A DNA stretch of 64,000 nucleotides from Pseudomonas orientalis (GCF_002934065.1 NZ_CP018049.1:5640501-5704500), one strand, 5' to 3'. Positions 8,118 through 16,959 are shown, counted from the stretch's first letter. The notes: generated by a model from the sequence alone, not told the origin. Program-made: numbers and translations.

Positions 8118-9632
8118 TCAACCGAGGAACAACTGGTAGGCCGGGTTTTCGCTTTCATCCCAGTACGGGTAGCCGATTTCCGCCAGGGCCGCCGGCACCA
8201 GGTGGCGCTCGTCCGCCGGCACTTGCAGGCCGGCGACCACACGGCCATCGGCCGCACCGTGGTTGCGATAGTGGAACATCGAGATGTTCCAGCGCCCGCC
8301 CAGTTTGTTAAGAAAGTTGAACAGCGCCCCCGGCCGTTCCGGGAACTCAAAACGAAACACCAGCTCGTCGCTGACCTTTGCCGCGTGCCCACCCACCATA
8401 TGGCGGATATGCAACTTGGCCAATTCGTTTTCGGTCAGGTCCAGCACCGGGAAACCCTGGTCCGTGAGGCTTGCGATCAACGCACTGCGCGGATCGTTTT
8501 CCGGGTGGGTCTGCACGCCGACGAAGATGTGGGCCTCGCTGCCGGTGTGATAGCGGTAGTTGAATTCGGTAATCTGGCGCTTGCCCACCGCCTCGCAGAA
8601 CGCCTTGAAGCTGCCCGGCTTCTCGGGAATGGTCACGGCGATGATGGCTTCGCGGCCTTCACCCAGCTCGGCACGTTCGGCTACATGGCGCAGGCGGTCG
8701 AAGTTGACGTTGGCGCCCGAATCGATGGCGACGAAGGTCTGGCCGCTGACGCCGCGGGTCTCGACGTACTTCTTGATCCCGGCCACGCCCAACGCACCGG
8801 CCGGCTCGGTGATGGAGCGGGTGTCGTCGTAGATGTCCTTGATCGCCGCACAGATTTCATCGGTGCTGACGGTGATCACTTCATCCACATAGTCTTTGCA
8901 GATGTCGAAGGTGTGCTGGCCGATCTGCGCCACCGCCACGCCATCGGCGAAGATGCCCACGGTCGGCAACACCACGCGCTCACCGGCGGCCATCGCCGCT
9001 TGCAGGCAGTTGGAGTCGTCCGGCTCGACGCCGATGATCCTGATCTCCGGACGCAGGTATTTCACGTACGCCGCGATACCGGCGATCAGCCCGCCGCCGC
9101 CCACCGGTACGAAGATCGCATCCAGCGGCCCGGGGTGCTGGCGCAGGATTTCCATCGCCACCGTGCCCTGCCCGGCAATGGTGTGCGGATCATCGTAGGG
9201 GTGAATGTAGACGTAGCCTTTTTCATCGACCAGCTTGAGCGAATAGGCCAGCGCCTCCGGGAAGGAATCGCCGTGCAATACCACTTTGCCTCCACGGGAG
9301 CGCACGCCTTCGACCTTGATTTCCGGCGTGGTCTTGGGCATCACGATGGTCGCCTTGACCCCCAGCACCTTGGCCGCCAGGGCCAGGCCCTGAGCATGGT
9401 TGCCCGCCGAGGCGGTGACCACGCCGCGTGCGCGTTCCTCGGCGCTGAGCTGGGTCAGTTTGTTGTAGGCGCCGCGAATCTTGAACGAGAACACCGGCTG
9501 CAAGTCTTCGCGCTTGAGCCAAATCTGATTGCCCAGCCGCTCGGAAAGCTGGCGGGCAGTCTGCAAGGGTGTTTCTACGGCAACGTCGTAAACGCGCGAG
9601 GTGAGGATCTTTTTGACGTAGTGTTCAAGCAT
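8118..9632 (-). CDS. ilvA: Threonine ammonia-lyase, biosynthetic
   Basis: PLP enzyme converting L-threonine to 2-oxobutanoate, the committed step to isoleucine. It has 504 residues, the long biosynthetic type. The catalytic domain spans about 1-320 with the PLP lysine K51 in FSFKIRGAYNK. The glycine loop is VGGGGLIAGIAAY, and a serine/alanine phosphate site SAGNHAQGLALAA is present. The C-terminal part (about 330-504) contains two ACT-like regulatory domains for isoleucine/valine control (GREAIIAVTIPEKPGSF and ELVFRFEFPERPGAL). The ATG at 9632 gives the family N-terminus; the frame upstream covers the promoter region. It is divergent from rpiA, a common Pseudomonas arrangement. Confidence 0.96.
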   Translation of the reverse strand: MLEHYVKKILTSRVYDVAVETPLQTARQLSERLGNQIWLKREDLQPVFSFKIRGAYNKLTQLSAEERARGVVTASAGNHAQGLALAAKVLGVKATIVMPKTTPEIKVEGVRSRGGKVVLHGDSFPEALAYSLKLVDEKGYVYIHPYDDPHTIAGQGTVAMEILRQHPGPLDAIFVPVGGGGLIAGIAAYVKYLRPEIRIIGVEPDDSNCLQAAMAAGERVVLPTVGIFADGVAVAQIGQHTFDICKDYVDEVITVSTDEICAAIKDIYDDTRSITEPAGALGVAGIKKYVETRGVSGQTFVAIDSGANVNFDRLRHVAERAELGEGREAIIAVTIPEKPGSFKAFCEAVGKRQITEFNYRYHTGSEAHIFVGVQTHPENDPRSALIASLTDQGFPVLDLTENELAKLHIRHMVGGHAAKVSDELVFRFEFPERPGALFNFLNKLGGRWNISMFHYRNHGAADGRVVAGLQVPADERHLVPAALAEIGYPYWDESENPAYQLFLG

Positions 9633-9769
9633 CGGCAGGCATCTACTTCGGGGGTTGGGCAGGACCACGGAGTCTAACCCGGCTTTTGGCCGGGAGACCA
9701 CACGAATCCCAAGGTTTGTTGGGGTATACTCGCCGCCCTCGATAACTCCCCGCCCGTTCCGGAGCCCGC

Positions 9770-10441
9770 ATGACCCAGGATCAACTCAAACAGGCAGTGG
9801 CCCAGGCCGCCGTCGATTTAATCCTTCCCAAACTCGACGACAAAAGCGTCGTCGGGGTCGGCACCGGCTCCACCGCCAACTGCTTTATCGATGCGCTGGC
9901 CCTGCACAAAGGCGCGTTCGATGGCGCCGTGGCCAGCTCCGAAGCGACCGCCGCACGCCTTAAAGGCCATGGCATTCCGGTGTACGAGCTCAACACCGTG
10001 AGCGACCTGGAGTTCTACATCGACGGCGCGGACGAAAGCGATGAACACCTCAACCTGATCAAGGGCGGCGGCGCAGCCCTGACCCGCGAGAAGATCGTCG
10101 CGGCGGTGGCCAAGACCTTCATTTGCATCGCCGACGCCAGCAAGCTGGTGCCGGTACTCGGCGCGTTCCCGCTGCCGGTGGAAGTCATCCCGATGGCCCG
10201 CAGCCACGTGGCCCGCGAGCTGGTGAAACTGGGCGGCGACCCGGTGTACCGCGAAGGCGTGTTGACCGATAACGGCAACATCATCCTCGATGTATTCAAC
10301 ATGCAGATCACCCACCCGGTGGAGCTGGAGACGCAGATCAACGCCATCGTTGGCGTGGTCACCAACGGCCTGTTCGCCGCGCGCCCGGCGGATGTGTTGT
10401 TGTTGGGCACCCCGGAAGGCGTGAAAACCCTCAAAGCTTGA
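9770..10441 (+). CDS. rpiA: Ribose-5-phosphate isomerase A
   Basis: Interconverts ribose-5-phosphate and ribulose-5-phosphate in the non-oxidative pentose phosphate pathway. It has 223 residues, as in E. coli. Family motifs are in order: VGVGTGSTANCFIDAL (phosphate loop, about 27-42), SSEATAARLKGHGI, YIDGADESDEHLNLIKGGG (catalytic aspartates) and ALTREKIVA. The ATG at 9770 closely follows the upstream GGAG-like site. A TATACT at 9725-9730 is a plausible -10 hexamer. It is divergent from ilvA, and its 3' end faces REPIN 4. Confidence 0.97.
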   Translation: MTQDQLKQAVAQAAVDLILPKLDDKSVVGVGTGSTANCFIDALALHKGAFDGAVASSEATAARLKGHGIPVYELNTVSDLEFYIDGADESDEHLNLIKGGGAALTREKIVAAVAKTFICIADASKLVPVLGAFPLPVEVIPMARSHVARELVKLGGDPVYREGVLTDNGNIILDVFNMQITHPVELETQINAIVGVVTNGLFAARPADVLLLGTPEGVKTLKA

Positions 10442-10473
10442 GAACACCGCAGTTCCGATGTGGCAGTTCCAAT

Positions 10474-10559
10474 GTAGGAGGGGGCTTGCCCCCGATAGCG
10501 GTATATCAGTACCGATAGGCTGACTGACACACTGCAATCGGGGGCAAGCCCCCTCCCAC
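10474..10559. repeat. REPIN 4, rpiA/SdiA-regulated gene convergent junction
   Basis: A head-to-head REP pair. The left arm starts GTAGG instead of GTGGG, the one mismatch to the canonical core; the right arm is canonical. The inner loop pair is conserved. Confidence 0.9.
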
Positions 10560-10616
10560 ATTTGGTATGTGCTCCACGCTGGATTTATGTAACACAGCGT
10601 GCAGTGGATGTTCTGA

Positions 10617-11525
10617 TCAGGGCTTTTTGAACACGTAGAACAGGTTCGGCTCACTGACCAGATACAGCGTGCCCTCGTCGTCCATAGCGATGCCTTCGGC
10701 CTGGGGCACACGCTTTTTCAGGCCGTGGCGCCCGTTGAGCAGCGACAGACTGCTCAGCGGGCGACCGTCGATGTCCAGCTCCAGCACCAGGAACGACTCA
10801 TCCGACAGCGCCAGCAAATGGCCGCTGCGCTCGTCGTATTGCAGGCTAGAGAGGTCGCGCACAAACAGCCCGGCATCGCGCTTGGGGTTGTTGATCACGT
10901 GTACCGAGTAGGTTTTTTCCGCTTTGAAATGGGGAAAACCGTGGACCTCGTAAATCACCATCGGGTCGCGTTCCTTGGCGACAAACAGGCGCTTGCCCAC
11001 CGAGTCATAGGCCAGGCCCTCGAAGCCCTTGTTGCTGCCGATGTGCACGCCCAGGGTCATCTGCTCCGCATCGGCGGCATCGAGAAACTGGGTGTCGTCA
11101 TCCACATGCACTTTGATCAGCCGCTGCTGGCGCTCGTCGCTGATCACATAGATGTTGTCGCTGATGAACTCCACCGCCTCGGCATCGCCAAAGCCCACCA
11201 GGGGAATCCGCCGCAGGATCTTGCCCTGCAGGGACAGCTCGACCAGCTCGGCGTTTTTATTGGTGACGGTAAACAGGCTTTTGCGCACCGGATCGTAGGT
11301 GAGGGCCGACACATCGTCGTCGAGCCCTTCGATCACCTGGCCCTCCAGGGAGACGCGGTAATCCGCCAGGCCGATGCTGCGTTCATTGGCTGGCTGATGC
11401 CACACCTGCCAATTGAACCAGGCACGCTCGAACAAGCGAAACTGCTGCGCAACCACCCCGGCGGCAACCAGGGCAATCAGAATCAGGATGACTAAAGCGG
11501 GTTTGGGGCGGGCAAGTCGACGCAT
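10617..11525 (-). CDS. SdiA-regulated-family protein (copy 1)
   Basis: A 302-residue protein with an N-terminal membrane anchor (about residues 10-28, LVILILIALVAAGVVAQQ) and a large extracytoplasmic beta-propeller-like domain. It has YDPVRKSLFTVTNKNAELVEL, FISDNIYVISDERQQRLIKV, AYDSVGKRLFVAKERDP and VPQAEGIAMDDEGTLYLVSEPNLFYVF, which match the SdiA-regulated (YjiK-like) family. Biochemical function is unknown; the repeated blades suggest a binding or scaffolding role in the periplasm. The neighbouring gene at 11647 is a clear paralogue (same closing SEPNLFY motif), so the pair arose by tandem duplication. Confidence 0.85.
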   Translation of the reverse strand: MRRLARPKPALVILILIALVAAGVVAQQFRLFERAWFNWQVWHQPANERSIGLADYRVSLEGQVIEGLDDDVSALTYDPVRKSLFTVTNKNAELVELSLQGKILRRIPLVGFGDAEAVEFISDNIYVISDERQQRLIKVHVDDDTQFLDAADAEQMTLGVHIGSNKGFEGLAYDSVGKRLFVAKERDPMVIYEVHGFPHFKAEKTYSVHVINNPKRDAGLFVRDLSSLQYDERSGHLLALSDESFLVLELDIDGRPLSSLSLLNGRHGLKKRVPQAEGIAMDDEGTLYLVSEPNLFYVFKKP

Positions 11526-11646
11526 CGGGGCGGGCTCAGAGAGAAAAACTGGCGAATAGATATCAAGGTCGCCTGAATTTAAACTTAAACGCGCCGGGAT
11601 GCCTGGCGAATGCCGCTATTTAAGAAATGTCTGACGTAAACGTACG

Positions 11647-12573
11647 TTATTTCTGCTTCTCAAAACGATAGAACAGGTTGGGTTCACTGACCATGTAAAG
11701 GGTGCCGCTCTCGTCCATGGTCACACCTTCGGCACGCGGGATGGTGTCTTTGAGGCCGTTGAAACCGCCCAGCAAGGTCATGAAGCTGACTTGCTCACCC
11801 TTCTCGTCCAGCTCCAGCAACAGGTGGGAGTCGGCCGACAGCACCAGCAGATGCCCGGTACGCGGGTCAACCGCCAGCGCCGAGAGGTTGCGCATGTCGA
11901 GTTCGGTGCTGGCCAGTTTTTGCTTGTCGCCTGCCAGGGTCTGGCTGCCATCGCTTTTCCAGGTGAACAGCGCCGGTGGGCGCTCTTCGCCCAGCACCAG
12001 TTGCTGGTTGCGCTTGTCCCAGGTAATGGCTTCGAAGGCTTTGTTCTGATCCTTGGACGGGCCGAGGTCATAGCTGGGGAAGTCAGCCTTGTTCAACGCC
12101 GTGGTGCCCGCGTCGACCTTGATCAGGGTCAGGCTGTGCTGACGCTCATCGACCACAGCCATCAGGCCATTTTCCATGACGGTCAGGCCTTCGGGGTTGT
12201 TCCAGCCATTGAGTGGCATCTTGCGCAGCACATCGCCTTGCAGGCTCAGTTCCACCAGGAACGGGTTCTTGCCCATCACGGAAAACAGGGTTTTGGTCTG
12301 GGGGTTATAGGACAGATCCGAAGCCTCATCCTTCTCCATACCCGGCAGCAGCTTGGCGTCAATGACCACGTGATAGTCCGGCAGCCACACACTTTCCCGG
12401 CGTTCGGCCGGGCTTTCAAAACCCTCCAGCACCCACAGCACACCCCGATCGTCCCAGTGCATGGCCCAGGCGATGCCGTACAGGATCGCACCGGCCAGGA
12501 ACACCCAGGAATACCAGCGCATGGTCAGGCGCGAGCGAAGCGTAGGTTTGGAAGTGGGCAGAGGCACGGCCAT
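11647..12573 (-). CDS. SdiA-regulated-family protein (copy 2)
   Basis: A 308-residue paralogue of the downstream copy. It has an N-terminal cytoplasmic tail, one membrane helix (about 20-38, WYSWVFLAGAILYGIAWAM) and the same propeller-like domain, with SYNPQTKTLFSVMGKNPFLVEL, MENGLMAVVDERQHSLTLI, TWDKRNQQLVLGEERPP and IPRAEGVTMDESGTLYMVSEPNLFYRF. Sequence divergence between the copies is substantial, so the duplication is old. They are 121 bp apart in the same direction and may be co-transcribed. The ATG at 12573 is followed by a basic stretch before the helix, consistent with an inside-facing N-terminus. Confidence 0.85.
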   Translation of the reverse strand: MAVPLPTSKPTLRSRLTMRWYSWVFLAGAILYGIAWAMHWDDRGVLWVLEGFESPAERRESVWLPDYHVVIDAKLLPGMEKDEASDLSYNPQTKTLFSVMGKNPFLVELSLQGDVLRKMPLNGWNNPEGLTVMENGLMAVVDERQHSLTLIKVDAGTTALNKADFPSYDLGPSKDQNKAFEAITWDKRNQQLVLGEERPPALFTWKSDGSQTLAGDKQKLASTELDMRNLSALAVDPRTGHLLVLSADSHLLLELDEKGEQVSFMTLLGGFNGLKDTIPRAEGVTMDESGTLYMVSEPNLFYRFEKQK

Positions 12574-12688
12574 GGGGCGCTTTTTTCCGGAAAGTCAGCG
12601 GTAGGGAATAGCACAGGATCGGGATTATCCGGGTGGCGTGTGAAAAAAATGCAAAAACACCGGTTTTGGCAGATGTACACAATCAAAT

Positions 12689-12775
12689 GTGGGAGGGGGC
12701 TTGCCCCCGATAGCGGAGTGTCAGCCACAGATTTGCTGGCTGACACACTGCAATCGGGGGCAAGCCCCCTCCCAC
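12689..12775. repeat. REPIN 5, between FAH-family gene and SdiA-regulated copy 2
   Basis: A canonical head-to-head REP pair in a co-directional gap (both neighbours on the minus strand). It lies 27 bp after the stop of the FAH-family gene, so any terminator activity would separate the two units. Confidence 0.92.
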
Positions 12776-12801
12776 ATTTTTTACAGCATGTATGCAGATA
12801 A

Positions 12802-13467
12802 TCAGCGCACCACGCTTTCGAAGCGGTTCACGCCCGACAACTCCAGCACCAGCTTGTCACCGACATTCAGCGGTCCGACGCCCGCCGGTGTGCCGGTCAG
12901 GATCACGTCACCGGCCTGCAGCGAGAAGCAGCCGGCCATGTGCTGGATCATCGGCACGATCGGGTTGAGCATCTGCGCGCTGTTGCCGTTCTGACGCACT
13001 TCGCCATTGATGGTCAGGCGAATGCCGATATCGGTCACGTCGGCGAAGGTGCTGCTCACCACGAAAGGCGCGATCACCGCAGCGCCGTCGAACGACTTGG
13101 CGATCTCCCATGGCAGGCCCTTGACCTTGAGCTCCGCCTGTTTGTCGCGCAGGGTCAGGTCCAGGGCCGGGGCGAAGCCGGAGATGGCGTCCAGCACTTC
13201 TTCGCGGCTTGGCTTGTTCGACAACGGCTTGCCGATCAACACGGCGATCTCCGCTTCGTAATGCACCGAACCGCGCTCGGTCGGAATGGCGAAACCGCCT
13301 TCGAGCGGCACCACGCAACTGCCCGGCTTGATGAACAGCAGTGGCTCGGTGGGTACCGGGTTGTCCAGTTCCTTGGCGTGTTCTGCGTAGTTACGCCCGA
13401 TACACACGACTTTGCCTACCGGAAAGTGGATGTTGGTGCCGTCGACGTACTTGTGCTGGTAGCTCAT
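12802..13467 (-). CDS. Fumarylacetoacetate hydrolase-family protein
   Basis: A 221-residue single-domain FAH-family enzyme, similar in layout to acylpyruvases of the YcgM/FAHD1 type that cleave 2,4-diketo acids or decarboxylate oxaloacetate. Motifs: VCIGRNYAEHAKELDNP at about 22-38, FIKPGSC, the metal-binding HYEAEIAVLIGKPL, FAPALDLTLRDKQAELKVKGLPWE, and the closing VILTGTPAGVGPLNVGDKL. It is cytosolic. It begins 22 bp after the stop of the D-2-hydroxyglutarate dehydrogenase-like gene on the same strand, so the two are very likely one operon, linking it to 2-hydroxy/2-oxo acid repair. The substrate is inferred from the family only. Confidence 0.87.
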   Translation of the reverse strand: MSYQHKYVDGTNIHFPVGKVVCIGRNYAEHAKELDNPVPTEPLLFIKPGSCVVPLEGGFAIPTERGSVHYEAEIAVLIGKPLSNKPSREEVLDAISGFAPALDLTLRDKQAELKVKGLPWEIAKSFDGAAVIAPFVVSSTFADVTDIGIRLTINGEVRQNGNSAQMLNPIVPMIQHMAGCFSLQAGDVILTGTPAGVGPLNVGDKLVLELSGVNRFESVVR

Positions 13468-13489
13468 GAAACGACTCCTTCAGGGGCGG

Positions 13490-14884
13490 TTAAACAGCGA
13501 AGATCTTGCCAGGGTTCATGATCCCGTTGGGGTCGAACACGGCTTTCACTGCTTTCATGTATTCGATTTCAACCGGCGAGCGGCTGTAGGTCAGGTAATC
13601 GCGCTTGGTCATGCCCACGCCGTGTTCGGCGGAGATCGAGCCGTTGTACTTGGCGACGGTCTCGAACACCCACTTGTTCACGGTGGCGCACTTGGCGAAG
13701 AACTCGTCCTTGCTCAGGGTTTCCGGCTTGAGGATGTTCAGGTGCAGGTTACCGTCGCCAATGTGACCGAACCACACGATTTCGAAATCCGGGTAATGTT
13801 CGCCGACAATTGCGTCAATTTCGCTGAGGAACGCCGGCACCTTGGAAACGGTGACCGAGATATCGTTCTTGTACGGTGTCCAGTGGGAAATCGTCTCGGA
13901 GATGTACTCGCGCAGTTTCCACAGGTTATGCAGCTGGGTTTCGCTCTGGCTCATCACGCCGTCCAGCACCCAGCCCTGCTCGACGCAGTGCTCAAAGGTT
14001 TCCAGGGCGTGATTGGCGACTTCTTCGGTGGTGGCTTCGAATTCCAGCAGTGCGTAGAACGGGCATTCGGTGTCGAACGGCGCCGGCACATCGCCACGGC
14101 CGAGGACCTTGGCCAGGGCCTTGTCGGAAAAGAATTCGAACGCGGTCAGGTCGAGCTTGCCCTGGAAGGCATGCAGTACCGGCATGATCGAGTCGAAGTC
14201 GGTGGTGCCAAGCACCATGGCCGTGAGGTTTTTCGGCGCACGGTCCAGGCGCATGGTGGCTTCCACCACAAAGCCCAGGGTGCCTTCGGCGCCGATGAAC
14301 AGCTGGCGCATGTCGTAGCCGGTGGCGTTCTTGATCAGGTCGCGGTTCAGTTCCAGCACATCGCCCTTGCCGGTGACCACTTTCATCCCGGCTACCCAGT
14401 TGCGCGTCATGCCGTAGCGAATCACCTTGATCCCGCCGGCATTGGTGCCGATATTGCCGCCAATCTGGCTGGAACCGGACGATGCGAAATCCACCGGGTA
14501 GTACAGGCCGTGTTCTTCAGCGACGTTCTGCAACTGCTTGGTGACCACGCCCGGCTGGCACTTGGCGGTGCGGTCGGTGAGGTTCACGTCGAGAATCTGG
14601 TTCATGTAGTCGAACGACACCACTACTTCGCCATTGGCCGCAACAGCCGCCGCCGACAGGCCGGTACGTCCGCCGGACGGCACCAGCGCCACCTTGTGGC
14701 TATTGGCCCAACGGACGATGGCCTGCACCTGTTCGGTGGTCTTGGGGAACACGATGGCGCACGGCGCGGGCGCGAAGTGCTTGGTCCAATCCTTGCCGTA
14801 AGCCTCCAGGGAGTCGGCGTCGGTCAGCACTTTGCCGGGCTCAACCAGGGTCTTCAGCTCATCAATCAGGGCAGGATGGGTCAT
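13490..14884 (-). CDS. FAD-binding D-2-hydroxyacid dehydrogenase (D-2-hydroxyglutarate dehydrogenase-like)
   Basis: A 464-residue flavoprotein of the VAO/FAD-linked oxidase family. The FAD domain has VPSGGRTGLSAAAVA (about 74-88) and the pyrophosphate segment SSGSSQIGGNIGTNAGGIKVIRYG. The C-terminal half carries the metal/substrate site VWFGHIGDGNLHLN and ISAEHGVGMTKRDYL, as in GlcD and D-2-hydroxyglutarate dehydrogenases. The start is the ATG at 14884 (MTHPALID), with GAGAG 8 bases upstream; an ATG-led longer form adds nine residues without a better site. It is divergent from serA, the arrangement in which such an enzyme was shown in Pseudomonas to re-oxidise the D-2-hydroxyglutarate made by SerA. 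Glycolate or D-lactate as substrate is the alternative. Confidence 0.9.
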   Translation of the reverse strand: MTHPALIDELKTLVEPGKVLTDADSLEAYGKDWTKHFAPAPCAIVFPKTTEQVQAIVRWANSHKVALVPSGGRTGLSAAAVAANGEVVVSFDYMNQILDVNLTDRTAKCQPGVVTKQLQNVAEEHGLYYPVDFASSGSSQIGGNIGTNAGGIKVIRYGMTRNWVAGMKVVTGKGDVLELNRDLIKNATGYDMRQLFIGAEGTLGFVVEATMRLDRAPKNLTAMVLGTTDFDSIMPVLHAFQGKLDLTAFEFFSDKALAKVLGRGDVPAPFDTECPFYALLEFEATTEEVANHALETFEHCVEQGWVLDGVMSQSETQLHNLWKLREYISETISHWTPYKNDISVTVSKVPAFLSEIDAIVGEHYPDFEIVWFGHIGDGNLHLNILKPETLSKDEFFAKCATVNKWVFETVAKYNGSISAEHGVGMTKRDYLTYSRSPVEIEYMKAVKAVFDPNGIMNPGKIFAV

Positions 14885-14950
14885 CGACAGAACTCTCGAA
14901 CAATTCATGGTCATCCTGAGAACGCTTCACGTCGCAGGAATAGGTGTTTA

Positions 14951-14980
14951 GCGGGGCGCGTATGCTAGCATACCGCCCCC
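14951..14980. promoter_or_regulatory. Symmetrical promoter region between the D-2-hydroxyacid dehydrogenase gene and serA
   Basis: The centre TATGCT|AGCATA is a perfect palindrome that reads TATGCT, a good -10 hexamer, on both strands (plus 14961-14966, minus 14972-14967), framed by GGGGCG / CGCCCC. For the minus-strand gene a -35-like TTGGGC (14996-14991) sits 18 bp upstream. I see no good -35 for the serA direction. It may be a bidirectional promoter core or a regulator site. Confidence 0.5.
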
Positions 14981-15089
14981 GCAGGACAGAGCCCAAGGGC
15001 GTTTCTGCGGTGACGGCTTTCCTGCCGTCCGGGTCAGCTTGCGCTGCTCGATTCCCTGCCATTTTTCTCCGGGATACAGGTTTACGCAG

Positions 15090-16319
15090 ATGAGCAAGAC
15101 TTCTCTCGATAAGAGCAAGATCAAGTTCCTTCTTCTGGAAGGCGTCCACCCATCGGCTGTCGACGTTCTGAAAGCCGCCGGGTACACCAGCATTGAGTAC
15201 ATCACCAGTTCTCTGCCGGAAGCCCAGCTCAAGGAAAAGATCGCCGACGCGCACTTTATCGGCATTCGCTCCCGCACTCAGCTGACCGAAGAGATCTTCG
15301 ACCACGCCAAGAAACTCGTGGCCGTCGGCTGTTTCTGCATCGGCACCAACCAGGTCGACCTCAACGCGGCGCGCGAGCGCGGTATCGCGGTGTTCAACGC
15401 ACCCTACTCCAACACCCGTTCCGTTGCGGAGCTGGTGCTGGCCGAGGCCATCCTGCTGCTGCGCGGTATCCCCGAGAAGAACGCTTCCTGCCACCGTGGC
15501 GGCTGGATCAAGAGCGCGGCCAATTCCTTCGAAATTCGCGGCAAGAAGCTGGGGATCGTCGGTTACGGTTCGATCGGCACACAGCTGTCGGTACTGGCTG
15601 AAGGCTTAGGGATGCAGGTGTTCTTCTACGACACCCTGACCAAGCTGCCGCTGGGCAACGCCACGCAAGTGTCGAGCCTGACCGAGCTGCTGGGCATGTC
15701 CGACATCGTCACCCTGCACGTTCCGGAAACCGCCGAGACCCAGTGGATGATCGGCGAGAAGGAAATCCGTGCGATCAAGAAAGGCGGGATCCTGATCAAC
15801 GCCGCACGCGGCACCGTGGTCGAGCTGGACGCCCTGGCCGACGCGATCAAGGACAAGCACCTGATCGGCGCCGCCATCGACGTGTTCCCGGTGGAGCCAC
15901 GCTCCAACGATGACATCTTCGAAAGCCCGCTGCGCGGCCTGGACAACGTGATCCTGACCCCGCACATCGGCGGCTCCACCGCTGAAGCCCAGGCCAACAT
16001 CGGCCTGGAAGTCTCGGAAAAGCTGGTCAAGTACAGCGACAACGGTACCTCGGTATCGTCGGTCAACTTCCCGGAAGTGGCCTTGCCGGCTCACCCTGGC
16101 AAGCACCGTCTGCTGCACATCCACCAGAACATTCCGGGTGTGATGATGGAGATCAACAAGGTCTTCGCGGAAAACGGCATCAACATCTCCGGCCAGTTCC
16201 TGCAGACCAACGAGAAGGTCGGCTACGTGGTAATCGACGTCGACGCCGAGTACTCGGACCTGGCGCAAGAGAAGCTGCAGCACATCAACGGCACGATTCG
16301 TAGCCGCGTGTTGTTCTAA
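15090..16319 (+). CDS. serA: D-3-phosphoglycerate dehydrogenase
   Basis: NAD-dependent first enzyme of serine biosynthesis; the bacterial enzyme can also reduce 2-oxoglutarate to D-2-hydroxyglutarate. It has 409 residues, as in E. coli (410). The substrate domain is followed by the Rossmann motif LGIVGYGSIGTQLSVLAEGLG (about 157-177), then the catalytic region INAARGTVVELDAL, and ILTPHIGGSTAEAQANIG with the active histidine. A C-terminal ACT domain (about 335-409, LLHIHQNIPGVMMEINKVF) is the serine feedback site. The ATG at 15090 (MSKTSLDKSK) matches the family start. An intrinsic terminator follows. It is divergent from the flavoprotein gene that probably recycles its by-product. Confidence 0.97.
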   Translation: MSKTSLDKSKIKFLLLEGVHPSAVDVLKAAGYTSIEYITSSLPEAQLKEKIADAHFIGIRSRTQLTEEIFDHAKKLVAVGCFCIGTNQVDLNAARERGIAVFNAPYSNTRSVAELVLAEAILLLRGIPEKNASCHRGGWIKSAANSFEIRGKKLGIVGYGSIGTQLSVLAEGLGMQVFFYDTLTKLPLGNATQVSSLTELLGMSDIVTLHVPETAETQWMIGEKEIRAIKKGGILINAARGTVVELDALADAIKDKHLIGAAIDVFPVEPRSNDDIFESPLRGLDNVILTPHIGGSTAEAQANIGLEVSEKLVKYSDNGTSVSSVNFPEVALPAHPGKHRLLHIHQNIPGVMMEINKVFAENGINISGQFLQTNEKVGYVVIDVDAEYSDLAQEKLQHINGTIRSRVLF

Positions 16320-16336
16320 CGCTTTAAACGCTGCAC

Positions 16337-16371
16337 AAAAAAGGGAGACCCGGCGGGTCTCCCTTTTTTTC
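16337..16371. terminator. Intrinsic terminator between serA and the DUF4399 gene
   Basis: GGGAGACCC-GG-CGGGTCTCCC is followed by a T7 run and preceded by an A6 run, so it can stop transcription from both sides. It is the only convergent junction in the window without a REP-type repeat. Confidence 0.92.
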
Positions 16372-16384
16372 GCCTGCACAACGC

Positions 16385-16825
16385 TTACTTGACGTTAACC
16401 GTGATGACTTTGGAGGCAACCGTCGGGTTGAACTGCATGTGCAGCTTGTCGCCGGCCACCAGTTGCAAGGTGTGCTTGCCGGGGGTCAGGGTCAATTCGG
16501 TCTCGGTCTGGGCCTTGCCGTAATGGATCACGGTGTCGGTGGCCGGGATCGGCAGTTTTGCATCCGGCAGTTCTTTCTGGTCGATCAGAAGGTGGTGATG
16601 GCCGGTGCCGGGCGTCTGATCGGTGGCCGGGGCCAGTTTCAGGCCTTCCATGCCGAATTTCACGGTAAAGGTTTTATCGACGGTGGCGCCGTCTTTCGGC
16701 GAAACGATAAACACCTTGGCACCTTCAGGTGGAGCGCTACGCGGGATACCGTCAGCGGCGGTCGCCAACATCGAAGCACCCAGCAACAGGCTGGCCAGGG
16801 TTGCACGGGACAAAAGGGCTTTCAT
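16385..16825 (-). CDS. Periplasmic DUF4399-domain protein
   Basis: A 146-residue exported protein. The signal peptide is about residues 1-23 (LSRATLASLLLGASMLATAADG; cleavage after ATA likely). The mature part has VFIVSPKDGATVDKTFTVKFGMEGL, GTGHHHLLID and PGKHTLQLVAGDKLHMQFNPTVAS, the DUF4399 pattern, a small beta-sandwich with a conserved histidine cluster that could bind metal. Function unknown. The start at 16825 is supported by GGAGAAGCG just upstream (AGGAGA-type SD). It is divergent from the small solute-binding protein gene. Confidence 0.87.
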   Translation of the reverse strand: MKALLSRATLASLLLGASMLATAADGIPRSAPPEGAKVFIVSPKDGATVDKTFTVKFGMEGLKLAPATDQTPGTGHHHLLIDQKELPDAKLPIPATDTVIHYGKAQTETELTLTPGKHTLQLVAGDKLHMQFNPTVASKVITVNVK

Positions 16826-16959
16826 TCGCTTCTCCAGTTTTTCTGTGAAATCTGTAGGGTTATGACAACTTCGCGGCAAATTGCTGTCCAAGGCACTCAA
16901 CACCATAGCAAAACGATGCTGAACAGCGCCTCGTACATCCGAATTCCTTAGGAGTGACC

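Noticed and set aside
13466..14968. 500-codon open frame opposite the D-2-hydroxyacid dehydrogenase gene
   Set aside because: Antisense shadow; it also crosses the shared promoter region.
16337..16371. serA terminator considered as another REP
   Set aside because: It is an unrelated sequence (GGGAGACCC) with A/T runs; a normal intrinsic terminator.
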